A stretch of DNA of 50,912 nucleotides from JBCFAY01 sp038562375 (GCA_038562375.1 JBCFAY010000024.1:1-50912); one strand, 5' to 3'; counted from the stretch's first letter, positions 24,331 to 32,964 are shown. Translations and numbers: made by a program. Notes: a model not told the origin generated them from the letters alone.

Positions 24331-24774
24331 ATGGAAAAGCTTTATACCGGCCGCGATTTTCACGGCTTCGAGGTCGGGGAGACGCTCGTCTCGCCCGGCC
24401 GGACGATCACGGAGGCGCATATCGCGGCTTACGCCGGGCTTTCGGGCGATTTTAACCCGCTGCATACGGACGAGGAGTTCGCCAGGAACACCGTCCACGG
24501 CGGGCGCATCGCCCACGGCATGCTCACGGCCGGCATCGCGGCGGGTATGCTCAACCGCTATGTCGACGGAACCGCCGTCGCGCTGCTCGACGCGCAGTTT
24601 AAGCTCACGCGCGCCGTGCGCGCAGGCGACACGCTGCACATCAGCGCCACCGTTGCAAACAAGCGCCTGAGTTCCAAGGGCAACAGCGGCATCGTCGAGT
24701 TTGGCGTGGACATGCTGAACCAGAACGGCGAAACCGTGCTCTCGGGCGCGTGGAAAATACTGCTCAACGCCTAA
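24331..24774 (+). CDS. MaoC-like (R)-specific enoyl-CoA hydratase
   Basis: 147 residues, a single hot-dog domain of PhaJ/MaoC size. The hydratase motif YAGLSGDFNPLHTDEEFA supplies Asp40 and His45, spaced like Asp31/His36 of Aeromonas PhaJ; HGGRIAHGMLTAG follows. A GGAGG site is 5 nt before ATG. It should add water to a 2-enoyl-CoA to give (R)-3-hydroxyacyl-CoA, or the reverse. It lies between the Mch-fold pair and the 4-hydroxybutyryl-CoA dehydratase on the same strand, so a shared acyl-CoA pathway is likely. Confidence 0.88.
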   Translation: MEKLYTGRDFHGFEVGETLVSPGRTITEAHIAAYAGLSGDFNPLHTDEEFARNTVHGGRIAHGMLTAGIAAGMLNRYVDGTAVALLDAQFKLTRAVRAGDTLHISATVANKRLSSKGNSGIVEFGVDMLNQNGETVLSGAWKILLNA

Positions 24775-24823
24775 CCCATGCGATCCGATTCCCTTTGTCT
24801 TTCATGAAAGGAGGCTCCCCCGC

Positions 24824-26281
24824 ATGATGACGCGCGAACAATACATCAAAAGCCTCCGAAGCAGGAACCTGAACCTCTACCTGCTCGGCGAAAAAATCGG
24901 GGACCCGCTCGGACATCCGATGATCGCGCCCTCGCTCAATTCCGTCGCTTTGACCTACGAGCTTGCGCAGCAGGAGGAGTATGTTCCGCTGATGACGGCC
25001 GTTTCCGCGCTGACGGGCGAGCGCGTCAACCGGTTTACGCACCTGCACCGCTCCCGCGAGGATCTTATTGACAAGATCAAGATGCAGCGGCTGCTCGGGC
25101 AGAAGACCGGCGCGTGCTTCCAGCGCTGCGTCGGGCTGGACGCCGCGAACGCGGTGTTTTCGACCACCTATGAGATCGACCGCGCGCTGGGCGCCGATTA
25201 CCACGCGCGGTTCCGCGACTACTGGACGCGCGTGCAGCGCGAGGACCTGACAATCGACGGCGCGATGACCGACCCCAAGGGCGACCGCTCGCGCAGCCCT
25301 TCGGACCAGCCCGACCCGGACAGCTATCTGCGCGTCGTAGAGCGCCGGGCGGACGGCATCGTCGTCACCGGCGCGAAAGCGCACCAGACCGGCGTCGTCA
25401 ACTCCCACGAGATCCTCGTGATGCCGACGCTCTCGCTAAAGCCTTCGGATGCGGACTACGCCGTATGCTTTGCCGTCCCGGTCGACGCGCCGGGCATCAC
25501 GATCATCTACGGCCGCCAGTCCTCGGATACGCGCAAGCTCGAGCCGGGCGCGGACATCGATCTCGGCAACCGCAATTTCGGCGGGCACGAGGCGCTGGTG
25601 ATCTTCGACCGGGTGTTCGTGCCCGGCGAGAGGATCTTCCTAAACGGCGAAACGCAGTTCTCGGGCATGCTCGTCGAGCGCTTCTCCGGCTATCACCGGC
25701 AGAGCTACGGCGGCTGCAAGGTCGGCGTGGGCGACGTGCTCATCGGCGCGGCGGCGCTCGCCGCGCAGTATAACGGCGTGGAGGGCGCTTCCCACATCAA
25801 GAATAAACTCATCGAGATGATCCATCTCAACGAGACGCTCTACAGCTGCGGCCTCGCGTGCTCCACCGAGGGCAAGCCTACGGCAGCGGGCAATTACATC
25901 ATCGATCTTTTGCTCGCGAACGTCTGCAAGCAGAACGTCACGCGCTTCCCCTATGAGATCGCGCGGCTCGCGGAGGATATCGCGGGCGGGCTGATGGTCA
26001 CGATGCCGTCGGAGCGCGACCTCAACATGCCCGAGCTCCGGCCGTATATCGAAAAATACCTTCGCGGCGCGAACGGCGTGTGCGCCCAGGACCGGATGCG
26101 CGTATTGCGCCTCATCGAAAACATCACTCTCGGGACCGCCGCGGTAGGCTACCGCACGGAATCCATGCACGGCGCGGGCTCGCCCGAGGCGCAGCGCATC
26201 ATGATCGCGCGCCAGAGCGACATCGGCGCGAAGAAGGACCTCGCGAAGAGGCTCGCCGGCATCGAATCCGACCAAGCCTGA
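24824..26281 (+). CDS. abfD: 4-hydroxybutyryl-CoA dehydratase / vinylacetyl-CoA isomerase (AbfD type)
   Basis: 485 residues of the HpaB/AbfD flavoprotein fold. All the [4Fe-4S] ligands of the Clostridium aminobutyricum enzyme are present with a constant one-residue offset: Cys98 and Cys102 (CFQRC), His291 and Cys298 (HRQSYGGCK), plus Tyr295, Lys299 and Glu256. This separates it from the oxygen-dependent HpaB monooxygenases, which lack the cluster. It converts 4-hydroxybutyryl-CoA to crotonyl-CoA, which crotonase and Bcd-EtfAB in this window could use. An AGGAGG site precedes two consecutive ATG codons. No 4-hydroxybutyrate CoA-transferase or 4-hydroxybutyrate dehydrogenase is seen here. Confidence 0.92.
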   Translation: MMTREQYIKSLRSRNLNLYLLGEKIGDPLGHPMIAPSLNSVALTYELAQQEEYVPLMTAVSALTGERVNRFTHLHRSREDLIDKIKMQRLLGQKTGACFQRCVGLDAANAVFSTTYEIDRALGADYHARFRDYWTRVQREDLTIDGAMTDPKGDRSRSPSDQPDPDSYLRVVERRADGIVVTGAKAHQTGVVNSHEILVMPTLSLKPSDADYAVCFAVPVDAPGITIIYGRQSSDTRKLEPGADIDLGNRNFGGHEALVIFDRVFVPGERIFLNGETQFSGMLVERFSGYHRQSYGGCKVGVGDVLIGAAALAAQYNGVEGASHIKNKLIEMIHLNETLYSCGLACSTEGKPTAAGNYIIDLLLANVCKQNVTRFPYEIARLAEDIAGGLMVTMPSERDLNMPELRPYIEKYLRGANGVCAQDRMRVLRLIENITLGTAAVGYRTESMHGAGSPEAQRIMIARQSDIGAKKDLAKRLAGIESDQA

Positions 26282-26456
26282 CGGAATCGCGCTTGTCGCC
26301 GGTCCGCCCCGCGCGGCGCAAACGCCTGCCGCCATCAGACATGGCGTGCAGGAGCTTGCCCATTGTTTATTCAGATAATTGCCGTTCGGCTCCGCCGGTT
26401 TATGAATCAGCGGAGCCGAATCCCTCGGCGGCACAAGGGATTCGGGCATAAAAAAT

Positions 26457-26476
26457 GCCCCGCCGTTTGGCGGGGC
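26457..26476 (-). terminator. Intrinsic terminator of the ATP synthase operon
   Basis: An 8-bp GCCCCGCC/GGCGGGGC stem with a 4-nt loop, followed on minus by ATTTTTTA, 13 bp past the atpC stop. A separate CCGAATCCCT/AGGGATTCGG hairpin (26418-26445) may end the plus-strand abfD transcript. Confidence 0.85.
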
Positions 26477-26489
26477 GTTCTGCGTTTCA

Positions 26490-26909
26490 CTAATCGTTGC
26501 TCGAGTTTTCGTAGGCTTTGAGCTTGATGCGCGTGAGCGCCCGCGTAAGAGCGAGCCTGCTCTTGGCGATGGATTCCGCCGTCTTATGCTCCTCCATCCT
26601 GCGCTCGGCGCGCTCCTTGGCCTCCCTCGCGCGGCCGAGGTCGATCTCGTACGGCCACTCGCAGGCCTGGGCGAGCACGACGGTGGCGTCCTTGCGCACC
26701 TCCATGAACCCTTCCGAGTGCGCGGCCTCAAAAAGCCGGTCGTCGTTCTTGATCCGGATCATCCCGACGCCCAGCGCGGTAGCCATCGGCGTATGATCGG
26801 CCAGTACGCCGATCTGCCCGTCGAGGGATTCGACGATCAGCTCTTCGGCGGGCCCGTTGTAGAACTCCCGCTCCGGAGTAAGTACGATCAGGTTAAATTT
26901 CTTCGCCAT
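26490..26909 (-). CDS. atpC: ATP synthase F1 subunit epsilon
   Basis: 139 residues. N-terminal beta-sandwich with LTPEREFYNGPAEELIVESLDGQIGVLADHTPMATALGVG, then a C-terminal helical hairpin (about 88-139). It rotates with gamma and can inhibit ATP hydrolysis. Start overlaps the end of atpD by 17 bp. Last gene of the operon. Confidence 0.93.
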   Translation of the reverse strand: MAKKFNLIVLTPEREFYNGPAEELIVESLDGQIGVLADHTPMATALGVGMIRIKNDDRLFEAAHSEGFMEVRKDATVVLAQACEWPYEIDLGRAREAKERAERRMEEHKTAESIAKSRLALTRALTRIKLKAYENSSND

Positions 26910-28305
26910 ATTCGTTTTCTCCCGCGCAGCGACTGCGCACCTCGTCCAGGTTGCCGGCCATCATAAACGCCGTTTCCGGGATATCGTCCGCGTCGCCGCC
27001 GGCGATCGCCTCGAAGCCCGAAATGGTCTCCTCGAGCGTGACGTAACGCCCCTGTATGCCCGTGAACGCCTCCGCCACATGCAGCGGCTGGGAAAAGAAG
27101 TTCTGCATCTTGCGCGCGCGGTAGACCGTCAGCTTATCCTCCGCGGAGAGCTCATCCATGCCGAGGATGGCGATGATGTCCTGAAGCTCGTGATACCGCT
27201 GCAGACATTCCTGCACGCGCCGAGCGACCTTATAATGCCGCTCGCCCACGATCGCGGGCTCAAGGATGCGCGAGGAGGAGTCGAGCGGGCTGACCGCCGG
27301 ATAGATGCCGATCTCCGCGATCGCGCGGGAAAGCACCGTCGTCGCGTCCAGGTGCGCGAATATCGCGGCGGGCGCGGGGTCGGTCAGATCGTCCGCGGGC
27401 ACGTAGATCGCCTGCACCGAGGTGATCGAGCCCTTGCTGGTGCTCGTGATGCGCTCCTGCAGCTCGCCGAGCTCCGTCGCGAGCGTCGGCTGATAGCCGA
27501 CTGCCGAGGGCATGCGCCCCAAAAGCGCCGAAACCTCGTTGCCCGCCTGCACATAGCGGAAGATGTTGTCGATGAACAGCAGAACGTTCTGGTTCATCTC
27601 GTCGCGCAGATATTCGGCCATCGTAAGCCCCGCGAGCGTCACGCGCATACGCGATCCCGGCGGTTCGTTCATCTGGCCGAACGCGAGGGCGGTCCTCGCG
27701 ATGACTCCGGACTCGCGCATGTCCGCGATCAGCTCCGCGCCCTCGCGGCTTCTTTCGCCGACGCCGGTGAATACGGAATAGCCGCCGTGCTTGGAGACGA
27801 TGTTATGGATCAGCTCCATAATCAGGACCGTCTTGCCGACGCCCGCGCCGCCGAAGAGTCCGATCTTGCCGCCGACAGGGTACGGCGCCAGAAGGTCGAT
27901 GACCTTGATGCCGGTTTCAAACAGCTCGATCGAGGGGCGCTGCTCGACAAACGCCGGAGCGGGGCGATGCACCGCGAGGCGCGGCGCGTCGATCGGGCCG
28001 AGGCCGTCGATCGGGCGGCCGAGCGAATCGATCACGCGGCCGAGCACTTTTTCGCCAACGGGGACGGTGATGCCTTCGCCGGTATTCTCTATCGTCGCGC
28101 CGCAGCTGAGGCCGTCCGTCGCCTCAAGCGCGATCGCGCGCACGACGCCGGTCGAACGGTATTGCGCGACCTCCATATGAACCTCGTGCTCCCCAACGGT
28201 ATAAAGAAGGTCGTGGAGCTTGGGTTCGTGTCCCTCGTCAAACCTTATGTCCAGCACCGGTCCGGCGATTTTAATCAAAGTGCCCCTGTCTCGTGTCTTG
28301 ACCAT
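26893..28305 (-). CDS. atpD: ATP synthase F1 subunit beta
   Basis: 470 residues, the catalytic subunit. Walker A GGAGVGKT (about 152-159), the Glu-bearing GVGERSREG, Walker B LLFIDNIFRYVQAGNEVSALLGRMPSAVGYQPTL. The family's common DELSEEDK motif reads DELSAEDK. Normal length. It lies 6 bp after atpG. Confidence 0.96.
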   Translation of the reverse strand: MVKTRDRGTLIKIAGPVLDIRFDEGHEPKLHDLLYTVGEHEVHMEVAQYRSTGVVRAIALEATDGLSCGATIENTGEGITVPVGEKVLGRVIDSLGRPIDGLGPIDAPRLAVHRPAPAFVEQRPSIELFETGIKVIDLLAPYPVGGKIGLFGGAGVGKTVLIMELIHNIVSKHGGYSVFTGVGERSREGAELIADMRESGVIARTALAFGQMNEPPGSRMRVTLAGLTMAEYLRDEMNQNVLLFIDNIFRYVQAGNEVSALLGRMPSAVGYQPTLATELGELQERITSTSKGSITSVQAIYVPADDLTDPAPAAIFAHLDATTVLSRAIAEIGIYPAVSPLDSSSRILEPAIVGERHYKVARRVQECLQRYHELQDIIAILGMDELSAEDKLTVYRARKMQNFFSQPLHVAEAFTGIQGRYVTLEETISGFEAIAGGDADDIPETAFMMAGNLDEVRSRCAGENEYGEEI

Positions 28306-28311
28306 GTTGCT

Positions 28312-29187
28312 TTATCCTTTTAATTCAAACGCATTTGCGGCGCCGACGATCTCGGCCAATTCGTTCGTGATGGAGAGCTGACGCATCGTATTGTACCGGA
28401 GCGTCAGTTTATCGGTCATTTCATCCGCGCTGCGGGTCGCATTCTCCATCGCCGTCATGCGCATACGGTTTTCGCTCGCATAGGCGTGGACGATCGCGCC
28501 GTAGGTATACCCGATGATGAACTGCGGAACAAGGGCGTCGAACAGATCCTTTGCCGTCGGCAGGTAGAGCATTTCCCCCGGAAATCCATGCTCATCCCTG
28601 TCCGTCTGGAAATCGGAAAGCTCGACCGGAAGGAGTTTGACGTCCACAGGCTTCTGATGGAGGGAATTGTCAAAGCGCGTGTAGATCACGTGCAGTTCGT
28701 CGATGATTCCCTCGTCGTACAGGCTCATCAGTATGGTCACCATCCTGCGCGCGGTATTGACCGAAGGCTCCTCGACGATGTGCGTGAAGTTGGTGTTCAC
28801 ATGCAGGCCCGTGCGCAAGAAATGCGCCGCCGCCATATTGCCCACGGGGAATACGCGCGCGACGTTTTTGCCGCGCATGGATTGCTCCGCGAGCGCGAGA
28901 ACGTCGTGGTTGTAGCTGCCCGCAAGCCCCTTGTCGCCCGCGATCACGACGTAGGCGACCTTGTCCCCGCCCGGCCTGTGGACCAGGTACGGGTGCGAGG
29001 TAACGTGCGTATGCACGCGGATGTCCTTCATCGTATCGAGCGCGCGATAGAAATACTCGCGGTTCTGCTCGATGCGCCTTAACGCCTTGCGCATCCGGGA
29101 AGCGGACACAAGATACATCGCGTTGGTGATCTGCCGCGTCTGCTTAATGCTCCTGATATGGAAACGGATATCGTTCATACTGGGCAT
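28312..29187 (-). CDS. atpG: ATP synthase F1 subunit gamma
   Basis: 291 residues. The N-terminal helix (MNDIRFHIRSIKQTRQITNAMYLVSASRMRKA) and the C-terminal helix (about 235-291, ending ITNELAEIVGAANAF) form the central coiled-coil rotor shaft, with a Rossmann-like middle containing VIAGDKGLAGSYN. 12 bp after atpA. Confidence 0.94.
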   Translation of the reverse strand: MPSMNDIRFHIRSIKQTRQITNAMYLVSASRMRKALRRIEQNREYFYRALDTMKDIRVHTHVTSHPYLVHRPGGDKVAYVVIAGDKGLAGSYNHDVLALAEQSMRGKNVARVFPVGNMAAAHFLRTGLHVNTNFTHIVEEPSVNTARRMVTILMSLYDEGIIDELHVIYTRFDNSLHQKPVDVKLLPVELSDFQTDRDEHGFPGEMLYLPTAKDLFDALVPQFIIGYTYGAIVHAYASENRMRMTAMENATRSADEMTDKLTLRYNTMRQLSITNELAEIVGAANAFELKG

Positions 29188-29199
29188 AGTTACACTTCC

Positions 29200-30708
29200 T
29201 TACCTATAGGTATTTGCATAGTCTTCGATCGCTTCGTTGAGTTCCTTCTCGGCCTCGTCGGTCAAGTCTCCCGTATCCTCGATCTGCTTTAACTGCGCAG
29301 CGTTCGCCCTTCCGAGATATTCCACGAGTCCGGCGTTAAACTCCCTAACGCCCGCAATCGGTATACTTCTTAAATACCCACCCGTCACCGCCAGTAACAG
29401 GCAAATCTGTTCCGGTAAAGAATATGGGCTGTGCTGAGACTGTTTCAGCGTTTCGGTCAGCCTGTCGCCGTAATCGAGCAGCTGTTTGGTGGTCGGATCG
29501 ATGTCCGCGCCGAACTGCGAGAACACCATCAGCTCGCGGTATTGCGCAAGCGTCAGCCGGAGCTTGCCCGAAACCTTCTTCATCGCGTTTCTCTGCGCGG
29601 CCCGGCCGACGCGCGATACCGAGAGGCCCACGTTGACGGCGGGGCGCACGCCCGAGTGGAAAAGCTCCGTCTCGAGGTAAATCTGCCCGTCCGTGATCGA
29701 GATCACGTTCGTGGGAATATACGCGGAGATATCGCTCGCCATCGTCTCCACGATGGGCAGCGCCGTGATGGAGCCGCCCCCGAGCTCGTCGCTCATGTGC
29801 GCGGCGCGCTCGAGCAGCCTGCTGTGCAGATAAAAAACGTCGCCGGGGTACGCCTCGCGTCCCGGGGGACGCTTCAACAGCAGCGACATCGCGCGGTACG
29901 CGACGGCGTGCTTGCTAAGATCGTCATAGACGATCAGCACATCCTTGCCGTCCTGCATGAACCGCTCCGCGATCGAGCAGCCCGCGTAGGGGGCGAGATA
30001 CTGCATCGCGGCGCAATCGCTCGCGGTGGCGCTCACGATCACGGTATACTCCATCGCGCCCGCCTTTAAGAGCGAGTTGTAAAGCTGCGATACCGAGGAG
30101 CTCTTCTGCCCGATCGCGATATAGACGCAATAGACGTCCTTGTCCTTCTGGTTGATGATGCAGTCCGTCGCGATGGTGGTCTTGCCCGTCTGGCGGTCGC
30201 CGATGATGAGCTCGCGCTGCCCCTTGCCGATCGGGATCATGCTATCGATCGAGAGAAGGCCCGTCTGCAGCGATTCGTTGACCTTCTGGCGGTCGATGAT
30301 GCTGGGCGCCTTGCGCTCGACGGGCAGATATTCCTCGGCCCACAGCGGCCTCCCGTCCAAAGGGAGACCGAGCGGGGTCACGACGCGCCCGAGCAGCGAT
30401 TTCCCGACGGGGATCTCCACGACGTGCCCGGTGCCCTTTACGCGCGACCCAACGCGCACCTTATCGATGTCGTTGAGCAGCACCGCGCCCACGCCGCCGA
30501 GCTCCAGGTCCATCGCCATGCCGAACACATCGTTCTCAAAGGCGATCATCTCGCCGTAATGGCTGTTGCTCAGGCCTTCGATCTTCACGACGCCGTCGCC
30601 CGCGTAAACCACCGTGCCGTACTCGTATACGATCGGCCCGCTGGCGTAATCCTCGAGCATGCGGCGGATCTGTGTGCCGATATCCCTCGCGTTGACCTCA
30701 ATGCTCAT
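29200..30708 (-). CDS. atpA: ATP synthase F1 subunit alpha
   Basis: 502 residues. Walker A GDRQTGKT (about 169-176), the arginine-finger region LSVSRVGRAAQ and the usual N-terminal beta barrel. The extreme N-terminus (MSIEVNARDIGTQIRRMLEDY), which in other enzymes docks the N-terminal domain of delta, is present even though delta here lacks that domain. Start overlaps atpH by 4 bp. Confidence 0.96.
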   Translation of the reverse strand: MSIEVNARDIGTQIRRMLEDYASGPIVYEYGTVVYAGDGVVKIEGLSNSHYGEMIAFENDVFGMAMDLELGGVGAVLLNDIDKVRVGSRVKGTGHVVEIPVGKSLLGRVVTPLGLPLDGRPLWAEEYLPVERKAPSIIDRQKVNESLQTGLLSIDSMIPIGKGQRELIIGDRQTGKTTIATDCIINQKDKDVYCVYIAIGQKSSSVSQLYNSLLKAGAMEYTVIVSATASDCAAMQYLAPYAGCSIAERFMQDGKDVLIVYDDLSKHAVAYRAMSLLLKRPPGREAYPGDVFYLHSRLLERAAHMSDELGGGSITALPIVETMASDISAYIPTNVISITDGQIYLETELFHSGVRPAVNVGLSVSRVGRAAQRNAMKKVSGKLRLTLAQYRELMVFSQFGADIDPTTKQLLDYGDRLTETLKQSQHSPYSLPEQICLLLAVTGGYLRSIPIAGVREFNAGLVEYLGRANAAQLKQIEDTGDLTDEAEKELNEAIEDYANTYR

Positions 30709-30944
30709 GAGATTGGACGCTCCTTCTCAAGCATATGGCGCTTCATTTCCTGAACGCGGGCGCGCAGGCTCGAATCGTAGACCTTGCCGCCGATGAGCGC
30801 CAGGAAGCCGCCGATCAGGCTGTCGTCGCGCTGCACGTCCAATGCGACGGGTTCGCCGAAGAGCCTTTCAAAATGCTCCGTTATGCCCTGTATCTCCCTG
30901 TCGCCGAAGGGCCCTGCGATGTAGAGTTCACCCGAGATTGCCAT
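30705..30944 (-). CDS. atpH: ATP synthase F1 subunit delta reduced to its C-terminal domain
   Basis: Only 79 residues against ~175-185 for normal delta. The whole protein matches the C-terminal domain: YIAGPFGDREIQGITEHFERLFG, then the signature DDSLIGGFLALIGGKVYDSSLRARVQEMKRH. The six-helix N-terminal domain that binds the tips of the alpha subunits is absent, and there is no room for it: atpF ends 2 bp upstream. Genes on both sides are intact, so this looks like a fixed deletion rather than a sequencing error. Whether the peripheral stalk docks in another way is unknown. Confidence 0.85.
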   Translation of the reverse strand: MAISGELYIAGPFGDREIQGITEHFERLFGEPVALDVQRDDSLIGGFLALIGGKVYDSSLRARVQEMKRHMLEKERPIS

Positions 30945-30946
30945 GC

Positions 30947-31423
30947 TCAGCCCACCTTGCTGAAGTATTCTTCGATGATCTTGCGGTTGTCGTCGGCGGA
31001 AACTTCGCGCTCGAGGATCTTTTGGGCCACCTCGACCGAGATGGCGGCGACCTCGTCCCGAAGGCTCGACAAGGCGTCCTCGCGCGTGCGCCGGGCTTCC
31101 TGCTGCGCGGAAGCGACCACGAGCTTGGCCTTTTGCTCGGCGTCCGCGATGATCTGCTTTGCGACGTCGTCGGCGCGGTCTGCGCCTTCCTTGAGAATGC
31201 CCTCGGCGCGCACCTTGGCCTCCTTGACGGATTGCTCGTATTCGGCCTTGAGCGACGACGCCTGCTCCATTTCCCCCTTCGCCTGCTCGCGCTGGGCCGC
31301 CAGCCTCTCTTCGCGATCGAGCATGAATTTACGCACCGGCTTATACACCAGGAAGCGGAGGATCAGGAAGATCAAAATCAGGTTGAGGACGTGCTCTAAA
31401 ATGTCAAGCGGATTGATGTTCAT
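30947..31423 (-). CDS. atpF: ATP synthase F0 subunit b
   Basis: 158 residues: an N-terminal membrane helix (about 9-28, LEHVLNLILIFLILRFLVYKP), then a long charged helix rich in Lys/Glu/Ala forming the peripheral-stalk coiled coil. Normal length. It lies between atpE and the short atpH. Confidence 0.93.
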   Translation of the reverse strand: MNINPLDILEHVLNLILIFLILRFLVYKPVRKFMLDREERLAAQREQAKGEMEQASSLKAEYEQSVKEAKVRAEGILKEGADRADDVAKQIIADAEQKAKLVVASAQQEARRTREDALSSLRDEVAAISVEVAQKILEREVSADDNRKIIEEYFSKVG

Positions 31424-31440
31424 CGGCTCTCTCCTAACTC

Positions 31441-31671
31441 CTATGCGCCCATTGTGAACATGATCAGCAGCGCCGTAACAAATCCGTAGATGGCGGTGGA
31501 TTCGGTCAATGCGAGGCCGAGCAGCAACACAGAGTTGATTTTCCCGGAAGCCTCGGGTTGACGCGCGGTAGCTTCCGCCGCCTTGCCAGTAGCGATGCCC
31601 ATGCCGAGGCCGGCACCAAGTCCCGTAAGCACTGCAATGCCCGCGCCGATCGCGATGAGTCCAATTTCCAT
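31441..31671 (-). CDS. atpE: ATP synthase F0 subunit c
   Basis: 76 residues, two-helix hairpin with the ARQPE loop. The ion-carrying Glu57 sits in LTESTAIYG: Ser58, Thr59 and Tyr62 match Na+-binding residues of Ilyobacter tartaricus c, but the position of its Gln32 is Met24. The Na+ site is therefore incomplete and the coupling ion (H+ or Na+) is uncertain. Confidence 0.94.
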   Translation of the reverse strand: MEIGLIAIGAGIAVLTGLGAGLGMGIATGKAAEATARQPEASGKINSVLLLGLALTESTAIYGFVTALLIMFTMGA

Positions 31672-31707
31672 AGTAACGATCCCTCCAAAGTAATCTCTGT
31701 ATTGTTG

Positions 31708-32964
31708 CTATTCAACCGCGTCCCGCATAAACGTCAGGCTCAGCGTGATGAAGATAAACGCTTGAATCAGCGGATGAAACACATTGAAATAGAGGCCGAA
31801 CAGCGCCGGGATGCCGACGACGAACGAGCCGAGAGCCATGTACAGCAGCTCCATTACGATCATGCCGCCGACCATGTTGCCGAACAACCGGCATGCGAGC
31901 GAAATGGGAATCGCAAGCTCCGAGAGGAGCTTAAACGGGAAAACGATGGCCTTGGGCTGCGCGAAGGATGCGATCCTTCCCCAAGCGCCCTTGCGCCGGA
32001 TCCCGTAATAATTGATCAGTATGAAGGTGCAGATCGCGAGCGCGGCGGTAAGCATAAGGTCCGCCGTCGGGGCGCGGAGGCTGAAAAACTCCAGCGCGGC
32101 GCTCGTGACAAGCAGCGCTCCGACCGAAAAGATGTACGCGCTCAGGTTCTCTCCAAGATGTCCGCCCGTGTTGGAGGCGTACTTGGAGGTGGTTTCGATC
32201 AGAAGCTCGAGCACGTTCTGGAACCCCTTGGGCTCGTCCTTGAACTTCGGGATCGCGACGAAGCGGATCAAAAGCGCGGCCACGGTGAGGATCGCCATCG
32301 CGATCCAGGTCGTGATGACCGTGGTGCTGATATCAAACCCGAACAGCGTCGTGCGGGGCGCCGAGATCTCGAAGCGGATCTCCTCGGCTTCCGGCGGGGC
32401 GATCAGGCTGAATATCACCCCGAAAACGATGACCAGAGCCAGAAAGCCCGCCATGATCAGGCGTCTGCGCTTCCTCTTGGCCATCTTCAACTGATATTCC
32501 GGCGAATCCTTGTCGGGTTTTTGTTTACGGCGCCGGAACAAAGGAAATCTCGACACGCTTTCCACCATCGCCTCAACGGCGCTCTGAACGCCCTTGGGCT
32601 GATCCTTGAATTTTGGGAACGAAACGAAGCGGACCAGCAGGGCAGCCGCGGCGAGCGCCGCCAACAGTATCCACGCGATCACGACCCCGGTGCTAAGATC
32701 GAGCCCAAACAGCATCGCCCGGGGCGCAAGGAGAGCGCCGCCCTCCGTAAACAGGGCGAGTATCATCCTCAGCCCGATAAAGAGCAGCACATAGCCCGTC
32801 AAGGACAAGCGCGTACGCCGCCGCTCGACCTTCCTGGGATCGGGCTCCTCCCCGTCGGACGCGGGCTTGCTGCGGCTGCGCCGAACAAGCGCGACGACGC
32901 CGAGCAGCACAAGTACGGCGATGACGGCAAGGCGGAATAAGCTAACGTCGTGCATCGGGTTCAT
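31708..32964 (-). CDS. atpB: ATP synthase F0 subunit a with an internal N-terminal duplication
   Basis: 418 residues against ~220-270 usually. The C-terminal half (about 262-418) is an ordinary subunit a, with essential Arg359 in SLACRLFGNM and the final FNVFHPLIQAFIFITLSLTF. Ahead of it are two copies of one module: LFGLDLST, then VRFVSFPKFKDQPKGVQSAVE (about 85-140), and LFGFDIST, then IRFVAIPKFKDEPKGFQNVLE (about 207-262), each preceded by a basic stretch and a hydrophobic helix. Repeat B continues into the canonical protein; repeat A is an extra two-helix unit. Its role is unknown. Start overlaps the upstream gene by 4 bp. Confidence 0.92.
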   Translation of the reverse strand: MNPMHDVSLFRLAVIAVLVLLGVVALVRRSRSKPASDGEEPDPRKVERRRTRLSLTGYVLLFIGLRMILALFTEGGALLAPRAMLFGLDLSTGVVIAWILLAALAAAALLVRFVSFPKFKDQPKGVQSAVEAMVESVSRFPLFRRRKQKPDKDSPEYQLKMAKRKRRRLIMAGFLALVIVFGVIFSLIAPPEAEEIRFEISAPRTTLFGFDISTTVITTWIAMAILTVAALLIRFVAIPKFKDEPKGFQNVLELLIETTSKYASNTGGHLGENLSAYIFSVGALLVTSAALEFFSLRAPTADLMLTAALAICTFILINYYGIRRKGAWGRIASFAQPKAIVFPFKLLSELAIPISLACRLFGNMVGGMIVMELLYMALGSFVVGIPALFGLYFNVFHPLIQAFIFITLSLTFMRDAVE

